Assembly (NCBI GenBank): GCA_003427395.1 | Contig: BFEA01000552.1 | Coordinates: forward strand, 97,320 to 117,440 | Direction: 5' to 3' | Source: Chara braunii | Taxonomy: Eukaryota > Streptophyta > Charophyceae > Charales > Characeae | Length of the DNA stretch: 20,121 nt | Shown: positions 1 through 7,503 of the stretch, piece after piece | Numbering within the stretch: the stretch's first letter is position 1 | Layout: every line of letters begins with the position of its first letter | Notes under the pieces: model-generated | The model's input: the letters and a program-made list of their open reading frames with translations, nothing else | Told to the model about the DNA's origin: nothing | The model's database searches: none | Program-made: the position numbers and the translations under genes

Positions 1-252
1 AGAGAGAGAGAAGATTGGTTGTGCAGCAGCAAGAAGGTGGCGGCCATACCCGCCAAGCTCGGACTTTGCGAAGAAGAAAGAGGTCAGAAGTGACAGAGAG
101 AGGAAGAGAGAGGACGAAGAAGGACGGAGGAGAGACGAGGGAGAAGGAAGACACCTTAGCCAAGGTGGGTGAAGAGGAAGGAAGACCGGGCCGAAGAGAG
201 AGAGAGGTTGGCGAAGGAGAAGGGTCGACAGCCATAGCTGAAGACCAAAAAG

Positions 253-319
253 TTGACCGGCGAGGTTGACCAAGCCGTTGACCAGCGTTGACTGGAGGCC
301 GTTGACCGAGATATTGACC
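253..319 (+). repeat. Six-copy GTTGACC motif array
   Basis: GTTGACC or a one-base variant occurs at 253, 266, 278, 288, 301 and 313, spaced 13, 12, 10, 13 and 12 bases. Another GTTGACC lies at about 482. The core TTGAC is the W-box bound by plant WRKY factors, and many stress-induced plant retrotransposons carry such repeats in U3. A degenerate short tandem repeat with no regulatory role would look the same. Confidence 0.5.
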
Positions 320-783
320 AAGCTGGAGTCGGTATAATCTCGCCAAGCCTTCAGCCTATCCCCTCGCGCTAATGGATGTGCACTTACCCCTTGGTACTTG
401 CTGAGTCTGTCTCTCTTCTTTCTGCATTGAGTCACTTTTGTCCAGATGAAAGGACTCTGTGTATGCGGTCTGTAGAGCTGCGTTGACCAAACCTGCACGG
501 GCTGAGTAGGGCTTAAGTCCATGTCTGACGACTGACATGTCCCGGAGGCCTAACCCTTCCAAGGACCGGTACAGACCGGCGGGCTGCGCAGTGTGGCATG
601 GTAGGCCCAAAATCTGAGTTGCAGGCTGTACAACCAGCTGTCTAAGTGTTGAGAGGACTCACTGATCACTTCGTCCTAATTGCGACGTTAAAGAATTCCT
701 AAGGATTTACGGGGGATCTCCTTAAATGCCTCTTGATCAACAGTAGAGTCCTGCAGTGACAACTTAGAAGTAGGTCAGGCTAG

Positions 784-804
784 AGACCCTTGTTGAAAGG
801 GTCT
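784..804. repeat. Perfect 8-bp hairpin
   Basis: Arms 784-791 (AGACCCTT) and 797-804 (AAGGGTCT) are perfectly complementary around the 5-base loop GTTGA. It lies in the leader region, about 320 bases upstream of the gag coding piece. A similar ACCCTT/AAGGGT palindrome lies at 9440-9457, close to the right junction of the nested insertion. Function unknown. Confidence 0.45.
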
Positions 805-1109
805 GATCCGGAGAGAAAGCCAAGTGGGATTGATCGTTGGTGCATGGTGCACTGGGATCTGGAAGTTTTGGTGACAGTGGTGGTGAAAGCTTCCGTCGGT
901 TGTGGTAGCCTGGCTGTATCAAAGGAGAAGACTTTGTAATCCTTAGACAGTCAGTCAGTCAATCAGCCTGTGGGTAAGTCTAAGTGGCGAAGAGTGGAAC
1001 TGCCAATGGTTGTGCACCTACCACCATGGATGATTACCTGATGTATTCCTTCCTCGTGGGGTTCTCCCTATGGGGGACCCTCTAGCGTCTCCTGTTTCCC
1101 TTAGGCTTC

Positions 1110-1590
1110 TTGCACACGTTTTCGTGTAGAGTTACGACGAGGGGTGGTTCAGGGACCACTCATTACACAAAGGAGCAGGAGGAGGAGAAGAAAGCAAGGA
1201 AGAAGAACAAAGCAAGGAAGAAGAAGAAAGAGTTGGAGAAGAAAGCGAAAAAGATAGCTCTCTTGGCAGAAAAGGCCAAGAAAGAGAAAGAGTTGGAGGA
1301 GGAATTGGAACGGCTGCAAAAAGGGAAAGAATAAGTTGCAGCATCTGTCGATAAAGAAGAAGAAGAAGAAGAAGAAGAAGAAGAAGAAGAAGAAGAAGAA
1401 GAAGATGAAGATGTGGAAATTCCCCACAGAGAAATGTAAGGACTGAGGAGAGAGGGGAATCTAGTGGCGCGAAGGAGAGAGATGGGATAATCGAGAAAAT
1501 GGTGAATGAGTGGGTAGCCAACTTGGTACTGGGGGAAGAGGAAGAGGCGATGTTGATTGTTCCCCAGGCAGAAAGGGAGGCAGTGTTGAG
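1110..1590 (+). pseudogene. gag: gag N-terminal coiled-coil fragment, broken
   Basis: This encodes the start of a Ty3/gypsy Gag. About 55 residues rich in Lys, Glu, Arg, Ala and Leu form a likely coiled coil (motifs KKKELEKKAKKIALLAEKAK and ELEEELERLQKGK). A TAA follows at 1332-1334, then 16 consecutive GAA codons, a second TAA at 1437-1439 and a frame change. The reading continues in another frame as a stretch containing EWVANLVLGEEEEAM and VPQAEREAV, ending near 1590. No ATG lies near the expected N-terminus; the likely first residues read V-T-T-R-G-G-S-G, so the start codon may be mutated. Gag of these elements forms the virus-like particle. The reading stops where unrelated DNA begins and resumes at 9477. 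Confidence 0.75.
1356..1403 (+). repeat. (GAA)16 trinucleotide tract in gag
   Basis: Sixteen uninterrupted GAA triplets encode polyglutamate in the gag frame, flanked by V-D-K before and D-E-D-V-E after. The tract is a whole number of codons, as expected for slippage expansion of an acidic linker between two gag segments. On the minus strand it reads as a poly-Leu or poly-Phe ORF, which is an artefact. Confidence 0.85.
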
Positions 1591-3088
1591 CACATCAGTC
1601 CGGCACCGCACAGGGCAGCGCGGGACCCTCCCGGCCGCGTCACGCAGGAGTTGGTTCTTAATCCTCGTCGCGAATATACATGGAGCTTCCGCAAGCCGCT
1701 CCGACCGAGTGCGCCAGCCATACCTCTCGCGAGCCCCTACGACAAGATAGGGCCTACGCGAGGCACGACTTACCTCCACCTTACGGGAGTTGTCACCTCC
1801 CTTCGGTGGGCGTATCCCCGCCGAGCTACCAGTCCACAGTACGAAAGCTAATCAGCTGCAATCGCAGAGGTGGACCAGTCGAGGGCGTTTCTCGCTCGCT
1901 ATAGCATAGGGGGTACGCGCGGTATTACGCCTCTATCGAACCCGCACGCGAATCGGCATCTTGGGGGGCTGAGGTCCCAAGCGCAACTTGTCGCCGGTCG
2001 ACTAGGACGCATCCCACACGCCACGCGCACACCACTATAAAGAACATAAAAATAAAACACACACACACGTACATATACCTATACAGAACGACACTGAACA
2101 AACAACGCGACAACACTCCTAGTCCCTTAGTAGCCATCCCATAACTTTCCGATGCGAAAATCGGATAGGAGTCGCGCGCGAGACTTAGTATAAAACCGCG
2201 TGGACGCAGGGCTAACTCATATCGATTCGCAATGCAAGCGCACGCAAGCGATCGCGATGGTGGCGTACTATGTAGTACCCATACTCATGCGATCCTCGTT
2301 AATCTCGAGGGTCGCGTTCGACACTCAAGTGTCAGCTGACACGCGCCTTGAGGGTTAATCTCTCGACGCTGGACAACCACCAAGCGCGGTTGAGAACCAC
2401 ACCCTCTTCTGCACCCTGCGGAGAGTGGGTGGTACACAGGTTCATACCTGTGGTGGCAATCGTCTCCTATTGCCCTGGAGACCAGCTCCATCATCTAGGG
2501 CCTGGAGAGAAGTCAAGGGGTTTGACTTTGACGGTTGCCACGGACTACAACGTCCAACTATAAAAAACCTTTAAAAAGCAAAGGATAAGGGAAGGTCTCA
2601 TTCCCCTCGAAAACATAATATGTTCAACCCTTCACGCGCGGTCACAGTAGGCCGCGCGAAACATTCAAGACATATGTACTTACATATATATAAAGGGTTA
2701 TAAGTATGTGACGATCACTTCTCACAATCACAGTGGGGCTCCTCTCAACCATATATATATGTATGTGAGCGCAGACAGTCAAATCCAAAGTCCGAATCAC
2801 CAAACATACCTGCAATCACATCAAAGATTCAACCAAAAAGTCCATGCACTACACGGGGTCAACTTCAACCATTCTCTGCACTCACACCCCTTGCTTTTAG
2901 CCATATGAGCCTCACTCTTTGTGCAACTCTCAAAATAAAATACTCAATACTTTTCTTTAAATGACCATTCAAAATAAAGTCCGGGTTAAAACACAACAAA
3001 ACAGTTCAAATCACAAGGCTAAGGCCTTTAGGTTGAGTGGCAGGAGTGAATTGGAGTTGAATCGTAGGCTGACGAATCGGCAACCGAC
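1591..3088. other. Non-coding left part of the insertion
   Basis: No credible gene. 1591-2540 is CpG-rich; 2540-3000 becomes AT-rich. TATA-like strings occur at about 2035 (CTATAAAG), 2189 (TATAAAAC) and 2554 (ACTATAAA). A short CA repeat lies at 2057-2068 and TATATA runs at 2683-2692 and 2750-2760. The base composition and TATA-like strings would suit an LTR or promoter region, but no second copy of this sequence was found in the window. Confidence 0.4.
2057..2068. repeat. (CA)n microsatellite
   Basis: A run of CA dinucleotides within an A-rich stretch, about 20 bases after a TATA-like CTATAAAG. Short and unremarkable. Confidence 0.8.
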
Positions 3089-3127
3089 CTGTTATCAGTA
3101 ATAACAGAAGATGATCCTCGTAGGATC
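3089..3127. repeat. Two adjacent short hairpins
   Basis: CTGTTAT (3089-3095) and ATAACAG (3101-3107) form a 7-bp stem with loop CAGTA. Immediately after, GATCCT (3113-3118) and AGGATC (3122-3127) form a 6-bp stem with loop CGT. They stand about 260 bases upstream of the tandem array at 3387. Function unknown. Confidence 0.45.
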
Positions 3128-3386
3128 AAGCTGAATCTAGCCCAGATCCTGAATCAATCGATCAAGGAGACCTGTAACACAAGACATGTCAATCCCCAAG
3201 CTAAGTGTATGGAGAATACAGCTCCATAACACATTCTCACCCAAGATCCTTCTACAAGCTAAGCCTGAGCCTGCCTCTAAGCCAATGCCCAAAGAAAGGT
3301 AGACCCTGGCAGAATCCTCTCTATGCAGAGTGGATCGCCAGAATCGCCAGCTGTCAAAATATATTCTATCTCCTCTTAAACTAAGA

Positions 3387-3925
3387 AAATTTCGACAACG
3401 CTTCCCGTAGGAAAAGTGTCTTTTCAAAATTTATATCAGTCCGAATACGAAATCAGAAATAGTCTCCGACTCTCCAAAGTCAAATTTTGTCTAACTCCCT
3501 GACTAGCAAAAGTTTGGACAACACTCCCTCTAAAAAAGGAGACTTTCCAGATTTTTACTAAGCCAGATATGAACTCGAACATAAAACATGAGTTCAACTA
3601 AGACAAAATTTAACGAACTCCTTAAATTTGTAGAAATTTTGGCAGCACTCCTTTTGAAAAAATGTTAATCCAAGATTTATACAAATCTAAGTTCAAAATC
3701 TAAAGTGACTTCGACTTTTCAAAGTCTAATTTTGTCTAACTCCTTGAATTAGCAAAAATTTGGGCAGCACTCCCTTTAGAAAAGGAGGTGTTCCAAATTT
3801 TTACTAAGCCAAAAAGTCAGAAAAGTTAGACCCTACAAAAGACAAAGTCTAACTCCTTGGTTTTGTAGAAATTTCGGCAGCGCTTCCCGTAGAGAAAGTG
3901 GCTTACCAAGATTTATACAAGACTA
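3387..3925. repeat. About 123-bp tandem array with alternating A/B monomers (five copies)
   Basis: Five degenerate copies share a core like AATTTNGGCAGCRCTYCCC. The core reference base falls at 3394, 3517, 3642, 3764 and 3877, giving spacings of 123, 125, 122 and 113. Copies 2 (3475-3565) and 4 (3720-3812) are much more alike than neighbours: both read TTTTGTCTAACTCC, then TAGCAAAA, then a purine run, then TTTTTACTAAGCCA. Copies 1, 3 and 5 share the other form, with AAATTT followed by TTTATA after the core; copies 1 and 5 both carry CGCTTCCCGTAG. The pattern A-B-A-B-A has a dimer period near 245 bp. No open frame runs through it, so it acts at DNA or RNA level, if at all. Confidence 0.75.
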
Positions 3926-4217
3926 AGTATAACAAAAGATCCCAGAAAAATGCAGAAATTGATCTAAGAAAAAAAACTTAGCTAAGAAATGCAGGAATTG
4001 AAACTAACTCCTATGGCTCTAGCACGCGGCGAGCAACTAAAGCAACTACCTATCAAACTGAAACTCAGACTAAGTAGTAGCCTCACTCAGTCACATGCAG
4101 GCCAAACCACAAGGTAAGTACTCTCACCATCCCAGAGTAAACTTAACAAACAATAGTTCGTAGTCTTTCATTGATTTATCCCTTTATACCCAGCTTACAT
4201 AAGGCATAAGAGTTGGA

Positions 4218-5050
4218 CCACCCAAACTTATGGGACATGCCCAACTTAGCCATTCAGTATACACAAAATAGAGGGCACAACTACTCTCTTCTTTGGGCAT
4301 GTGAATAGGCCACCCTAATCACCCTGAACTGTTTAAGTATCCCAACTTTATATAATTATCTGGACTTAGTCTTATAAGGCAACATCTGACTGAATCGATC
4401 AACTTAGTTCAAGGTTCACCCTGCCCCTTCTTACCATCAGTTTATTCTTAGTTCATACTCTCTTCGGTTATGATAGGCTATAGCCAGGCCACCCAAACTT
4501 ATGGGACCCTGACTGACTAGCCTGTTCTTAAATAAGATAGTAATAAAGTATAGCCAATTTATAACCTTTGGGTTCCAGCATGTGCAAGGCATCGGGCCAG
4601 ACTACCTAAACTTATAGAATAGTTTGACTCTCTGCCTGGTTCGTTCCTCTTTGATCCAATTTGTGCGTGGCATGGAGTCGAAGCCACCCAAACTTATGGA
4701 ATAGCCTGACTCTCTGCCAAAGTTACTCCCTCAGAATAAAAGCAGGAAGAGGCTGAACCACCTAAACTTATAGAATGGCTCAGGCCTCCTCGTCCAGAAC
4801 CAAGGAAACTAAGAAAGCCCAAGTAAACAAGGCAACCAAGCCACTTGAACTTACAGAATGTACTTGGCCCCTGAAAAAGTCAATTACAGTTAAACCCTTG
4901 CAAGTCAGAGCAACCAGGCCACCTAAACTTATAGAATGGTCTGACCCTCAAAGCAATTTCACAGCACTGGGTCTCCCCAAACTTGGACTTCCCAACCTCT
5001 GGGGCAGTCCAAAATAAACATAGCACTGGGTCTCCCCAAACTTATGGGGA
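4218..5050. repeat. Array of CCACCYAAACTTATRGAAT-type motifs, about nine copies
   Basis: The motif or a close variant starts at about 4218, 4489, 4601, 4684, 4758, 4841, 4919, 4973 and 5031. Spacings shrink from 271 and 112 to 83, 74, 83, 78, then 54-58. Copies near 4601 and 4684 also share the following TTGACTCTCTGCC or CTGACTCTCTGCC. The last two copies share AGCACTGGGTCTCCCCAAAC. In one frame the core reads P-P-K-L-I-E-W, but the copies lie in different frames with stops between, so a protein repeat is unlikely. An 80-residue ORF from an ATG at 4775 crosses four copies by chance. Confidence 0.65.
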
Positions 5051-5526
5051 CTCCCCAGCCTTAATGACCCAGTCAAACTTTAAAGCAATACTGCCTTCCT
5101 CCCAACCTTCCCCCAGATGCAATCCCACAGTCTGCTTTCAGTCAAACAATAAAACTGAAACTGACTTTGCATATACGTTCCTTTACTTAGTCTTGTTTGT
5201 CCTGAATGTCAAATCGAAAGTCAAAGTAAGGGTGCATGCAGTATATTCAGTCAAAACATAACAAGGAATACAGATAAGGGTTATAACAGGGTTTATAGAG
5301 GGGAAGCAATGGTTACCTTTCAATTCCCTGCCTCCAGAACCTCGCCTAGGTTCCGACAGAGCTCCCGCAATCGGTGGGCGGACTTCCCACAGAGCTTGCT
5401 GCAGTCCTACGGGTTGCAATCCCGTCTGCCGCCTTCCCCTCAGAACTGGACTAGATGAGAGTAAGAAAGACAAAAGATAAGGGGTTTCGGACGCTCGAGA
5501 TACAGGAGGGGGACAAACTCAACTCC
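5051..5526. other. Stretch with nothing recognisable
   Basis: AT-rich, changing to mixed composition after about 5320. No ORF with protein-like composition and no clear repeat apart from the tail of the preceding motif array. It leads into the duplicated block at the assembly join. Confidence 0.4.
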
Positions 5527-5645
5527 CAGGAGAGGGCCTTGATACCTTCACTCGCCTGAGGGCCCCGCAATGATGGTCAAACGTGNCAGGAGAGGGCCTT
5601 GATACCTTCACTCGCCTGAGGGCCCCGCAATGATGGTCAAACGTG
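5527..5645. repeat. Identical 59-bp direct repeat around a single N (assembly join)
   Basis: 5527-5585 and 5587-5645 are identical over 59 bases, separated only by the ambiguous base N at 5586. Both start CAGGAGAGGGCCTTGATACC and end GGTCAAACGTG. An N exactly between two perfect copies is the signature of two contigs with overlapping ends placed side by side instead of merged. The real genome probably has one copy. It is the only N in the window. Confidence 0.9.
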
Positions 5646-6419
5646 CAGCAACCTGGTCAACTATAGTTAAATCGTTTGTTGTTGACTCCTTGGCCGCTCC
5701 CCAAGATCACCACAACATCCCTTTTCAACAAGCCCAGCCCCTCCACGATCGTTCCTTTGCCTCTCCGCTAATCCGTTCGGTGGCGTGGCCGTGCCTCAGC
5801 CAGTAGGTAAGCATGCAGTCCCGCTGCTCCCCTCCATGCTACCTCAGACAACAATACGAGCAGCACACCTGCTAACCAGTAGTTTCACAGTCTCCACATC
5901 TGTTAGCTGCGCCCGCACAACAGACTAAGTAGCGTGTTGATAAGACCGTACCTCAACAGATCATGGTTTCAAGCCCCAATGCTACTGTGCATCGAGCAGT
6001 GCCAGTCATAGCGAAGACACAGCGGTAATTCATGGTGCCCCAATAATGCTCAGTCAACAAGAGCCCATTAATTCCTGGACGACAACACACAGCAAGCTGT
6101 AGTAGTCTGTGCACAGTCAAACGAACTAGCAACAACAAACTGTGCACCGTCGAGCGAACCAATAGCAGCAATCTCAACAACACGGTTTGAGAATACCACT
6201 CATTCTTGCTCCGTCCGCAACGCTTCGTGGTTCGAACCGTACCTGGCCACGACTCAAGGCATAAGCAGCAGATCAAAGATACAACCGTTTCCCTCTTCTT
6301 CTTACTAACTGCGTGGCTAGCTGGCTGTTAAGCAGGCGGACCGCGCTCAGACACTAGTATCTTCCTTACCAAGCCTCGGTCGACGCCCCCTCCTCCAGGC
6401 TGAACTTACGCAACTTTAC
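5646..6419. other. Non-coding stretch with one short tandem duplication
   Basis: No credible gene. A 33-base unit starting CTGTGCAC is imperfectly duplicated at 6107-6139 and 6140-6172. A minus-strand ORF over 5953-6276 reads as Leu-rich only because of this duplication. GTAGGTAAGC at about 5804-5813 looks like a 5' splice site but has no partner that I can identify. Confidence 0.35.
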
Positions 6420-6743
6420 TCAGTCGGTTGAGCCTCGCACCTGCCTGCCTACAGCCTCACTATTCACATACACAGGAAAGAGCTTCCACGAAACCGTAGG
6501 GAGATACATCGCAGGGAACAAACGCTCTATGAAGGAACCCCGGCGTGCGTATAGATTGTGAAACTGTCTGCCGCAGACGTCGCTGTGCGCACATACGTGC
6601 AGGAAGTAGAGAGAGGCTACCTCCACCGACATGCTGCGCAGCGCACTAGCTGTCCTCATGCAGCTTCCATCGTCACCCCGGCCAACAGGTAAGTCTTCGG
6701 CCCCGCGGCTATCCTTACACAACCTCATCCATAGAATGAGCAT
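6420..6743 (-). pseudogene. Weak minus-strand coding-like fragment
   Basis: An open minus-strand frame of 107 residues. It contains A-E-D-L-P-V-G-R-G-D-D-G, which parallels V-E-D-L-P-V-T-Q...N-D-G in the fragment at 6929-7141. The underlying 15 bases AACAGGTAAGTCTTC (6684-6698 on plus) recur exactly at 7010-7024. The rest has no family resemblance known to me. It could be a degraded paralogous copy of the 6929-7141 fragment, or non-coding repeat DNA. Confidence 0.2.
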
Positions 6744-7024
6744 AACCCGAAAGGATCTTCCGCTAAGATGCGGATAGATGCGTCCTCACTTCCAAAACTT
6801 TCCTCCCTCTCTCGTACGTGCGCGAACGCGCATCTACTCGCTATTCCTCCTCAAGAAAGCCGACATTTATCCCGATGATGATTGCACAGGGAAAACACCA
6901 CCGGCACGATCGACGCGCATCACGGCTGCTATGATGCACGAAATGTCGCGCGCATGGACGAGAAGAGGAGAGAGAGCCTTCCATCGTTAGACGGAGCGAC
7001 GTACTGGGTAACAGGTAAGTCTTC
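6684..7024. repeat. Duplicated AACAGGTAAGTCTTC motif, 326 bases apart
   Basis: The 15-mer is identical at 6684-6698 and 7010-7024. Each is preceded by a similar string (AGCTTCCATCGT at 6662, AGCCTTCCATCGTT at 6975). On plus it contains AGGTAAGT, a perfect 5' splice-site consensus. On minus it encodes E-D-L-P-V. With the other paired landmarks at 7153/7505 and 7435/7797, it suggests a roughly 350-bp degenerate repeat unit across 6430-7830. Confidence 0.5.
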
Positions 7025-7141
7025 TACTTCGCCGTCAGCCTGCAGCATCCCCCACACAAACGGCTGGCTGAAAACGAATGAATCTTTCGCCTGAACACGG
7101 ATAAGTACATCCCCCTCTCTAAAGTCCTTTCTCCCCCACAC
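6929..7141 (-). pseudogene. Minus-strand coding-like fragment, family unknown
   Basis: About 70 residues with ordinary protein-like composition, including R-E-G-D-V-L-I-R-V-Q, F-S-Q-P-F-V-W-G-M-L-Q and the E-D-L-P-V string. No ATG start is visible; it is open at its upstream end and stops at 6929. I do not recognise the family. It lies downstream, on the same strand, of the fragment at 7174-7503, so the two could be parts of one decayed minus-strand gene carried by the nested insertion. Confidence 0.3.
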
Positions 7142-7173
7142 GCCGCCTAGGACCTTTATACCACTGCATCCAC

Positions 7174-7503
7174 TTAGTAACTCTCGAATCTGACTTCACC
7201 ACCGGATTCGCCCATCTTCCAACCTCTAGAACTCACCCCCTCCCTGTCTAAACTTTGTCCGGAATCCGCCGAAACGAGCGATTCCAAAATCGCCATCGCC
7301 ATCTCCCGACACTCTCGCGCAGCATCTCTAATCTCTTGCGCCGAATCTAACACTCTAACTGCTAGTCTAACATCACGAATCAACCCGCCTTGTATCAAAA
7401 CCTCCGAAGCGAATCTTCTCTCGCAAGATTCCGTCAAGAATCGAGCGAGGCTTTTGCTTTTCCGTGGGCAGACATATCCATCTTTCGACACCCCGCCCAA
7501 CAC
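7174..7503 (-). pseudogene. Minus-strand coding-like helical fragment, family unknown
   Basis: A 109-residue open frame from a GTG (no ATG). The middle (about residues 20-80) alternates charged and aliphatic residues as in helical proteins, for example V-L-D-S-A-Q-E-I-R-D-A-A-R-E-C-R-E-M-A. Codon use is balanced and not low-complexity, unlike most chance ORFs here. I do not recognise it. The hairpin at 7420-7449 lies inside it, and its first residues V-L-G-G-V recur just upstream of the 6929-7141 fragment (plus-strand DNA near 7153). It could be a gag-like or host-derived remnant. Confidence 0.3.
7420..7449. repeat. Interrupted hairpin, copy 1
   Basis: CTCGC pairs with GCGAG and GATTC pairs with GAATC around the loop CGTCAA, with small AA/GA internal bulges. 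The same GATTCCGTCARGAATC centre recurs at 7787-7808. Confidence 0.5.

Larger units (their letters stand above)
1..1109. other. Non-coding LTR/leader-like region upstream of gag
   Basis: No convincing coding sequence is visible. The stretch opens with a purine-rich part (about 64-215, mostly GA, GAA and GGA runs), then the GTTGACC array (253-319), a TATA-like string (GGTATAAT near 331) and a hairpin (784-804). It ends directly before the gag N-terminal coding piece, so it should contain the 5' leader and perhaps part of the 5' LTR of that element. I could not find an obvious primer-binding site for initiator tRNA-Met. I also could not match it by eye to the LTR-like DNA at 14650-15690, so the LTR assignment is inference from position only. 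A pyrimidine tract followed by TAG (near 1090-1103) could be a splice acceptor in a leader intron, but this is speculative. Confidence 0.4.

Noticed and set aside
15-269. 84-residue plus ORF at the window start
   Set aside because: Arg/Glu/Gly-rich product of a polypurine tract; alternative start codon, no motif.
1132-1779. 215-residue minus ORF with poly-Leu (and a companion poly-Phe ORF at 1149-1427)
   Set aside because: Antisense shadow of gag; the Leu/Phe run is the complement of the (GAA)16 tract.
4775-5017. 80-residue plus ORF starting with ATG
   Set aside because: Crosses the AAACTTAT motif array; other copies of the motif lie in different frames with stops, so openness here looks accidental.
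3387-5050. CRISPR-like array
   Set aside because: Repeats are degenerate, spacing varies from 54 to 271 bases, and the sequence is eukaryotic with no cas genes.
5804-7020. Three GGTAAG-type 5' splice-site matches (about 5807, 6688, 7014)
   Set aside because: No matching acceptors or exons; two are part of an exact 15-base repeat that also reads as coding-like on minus.
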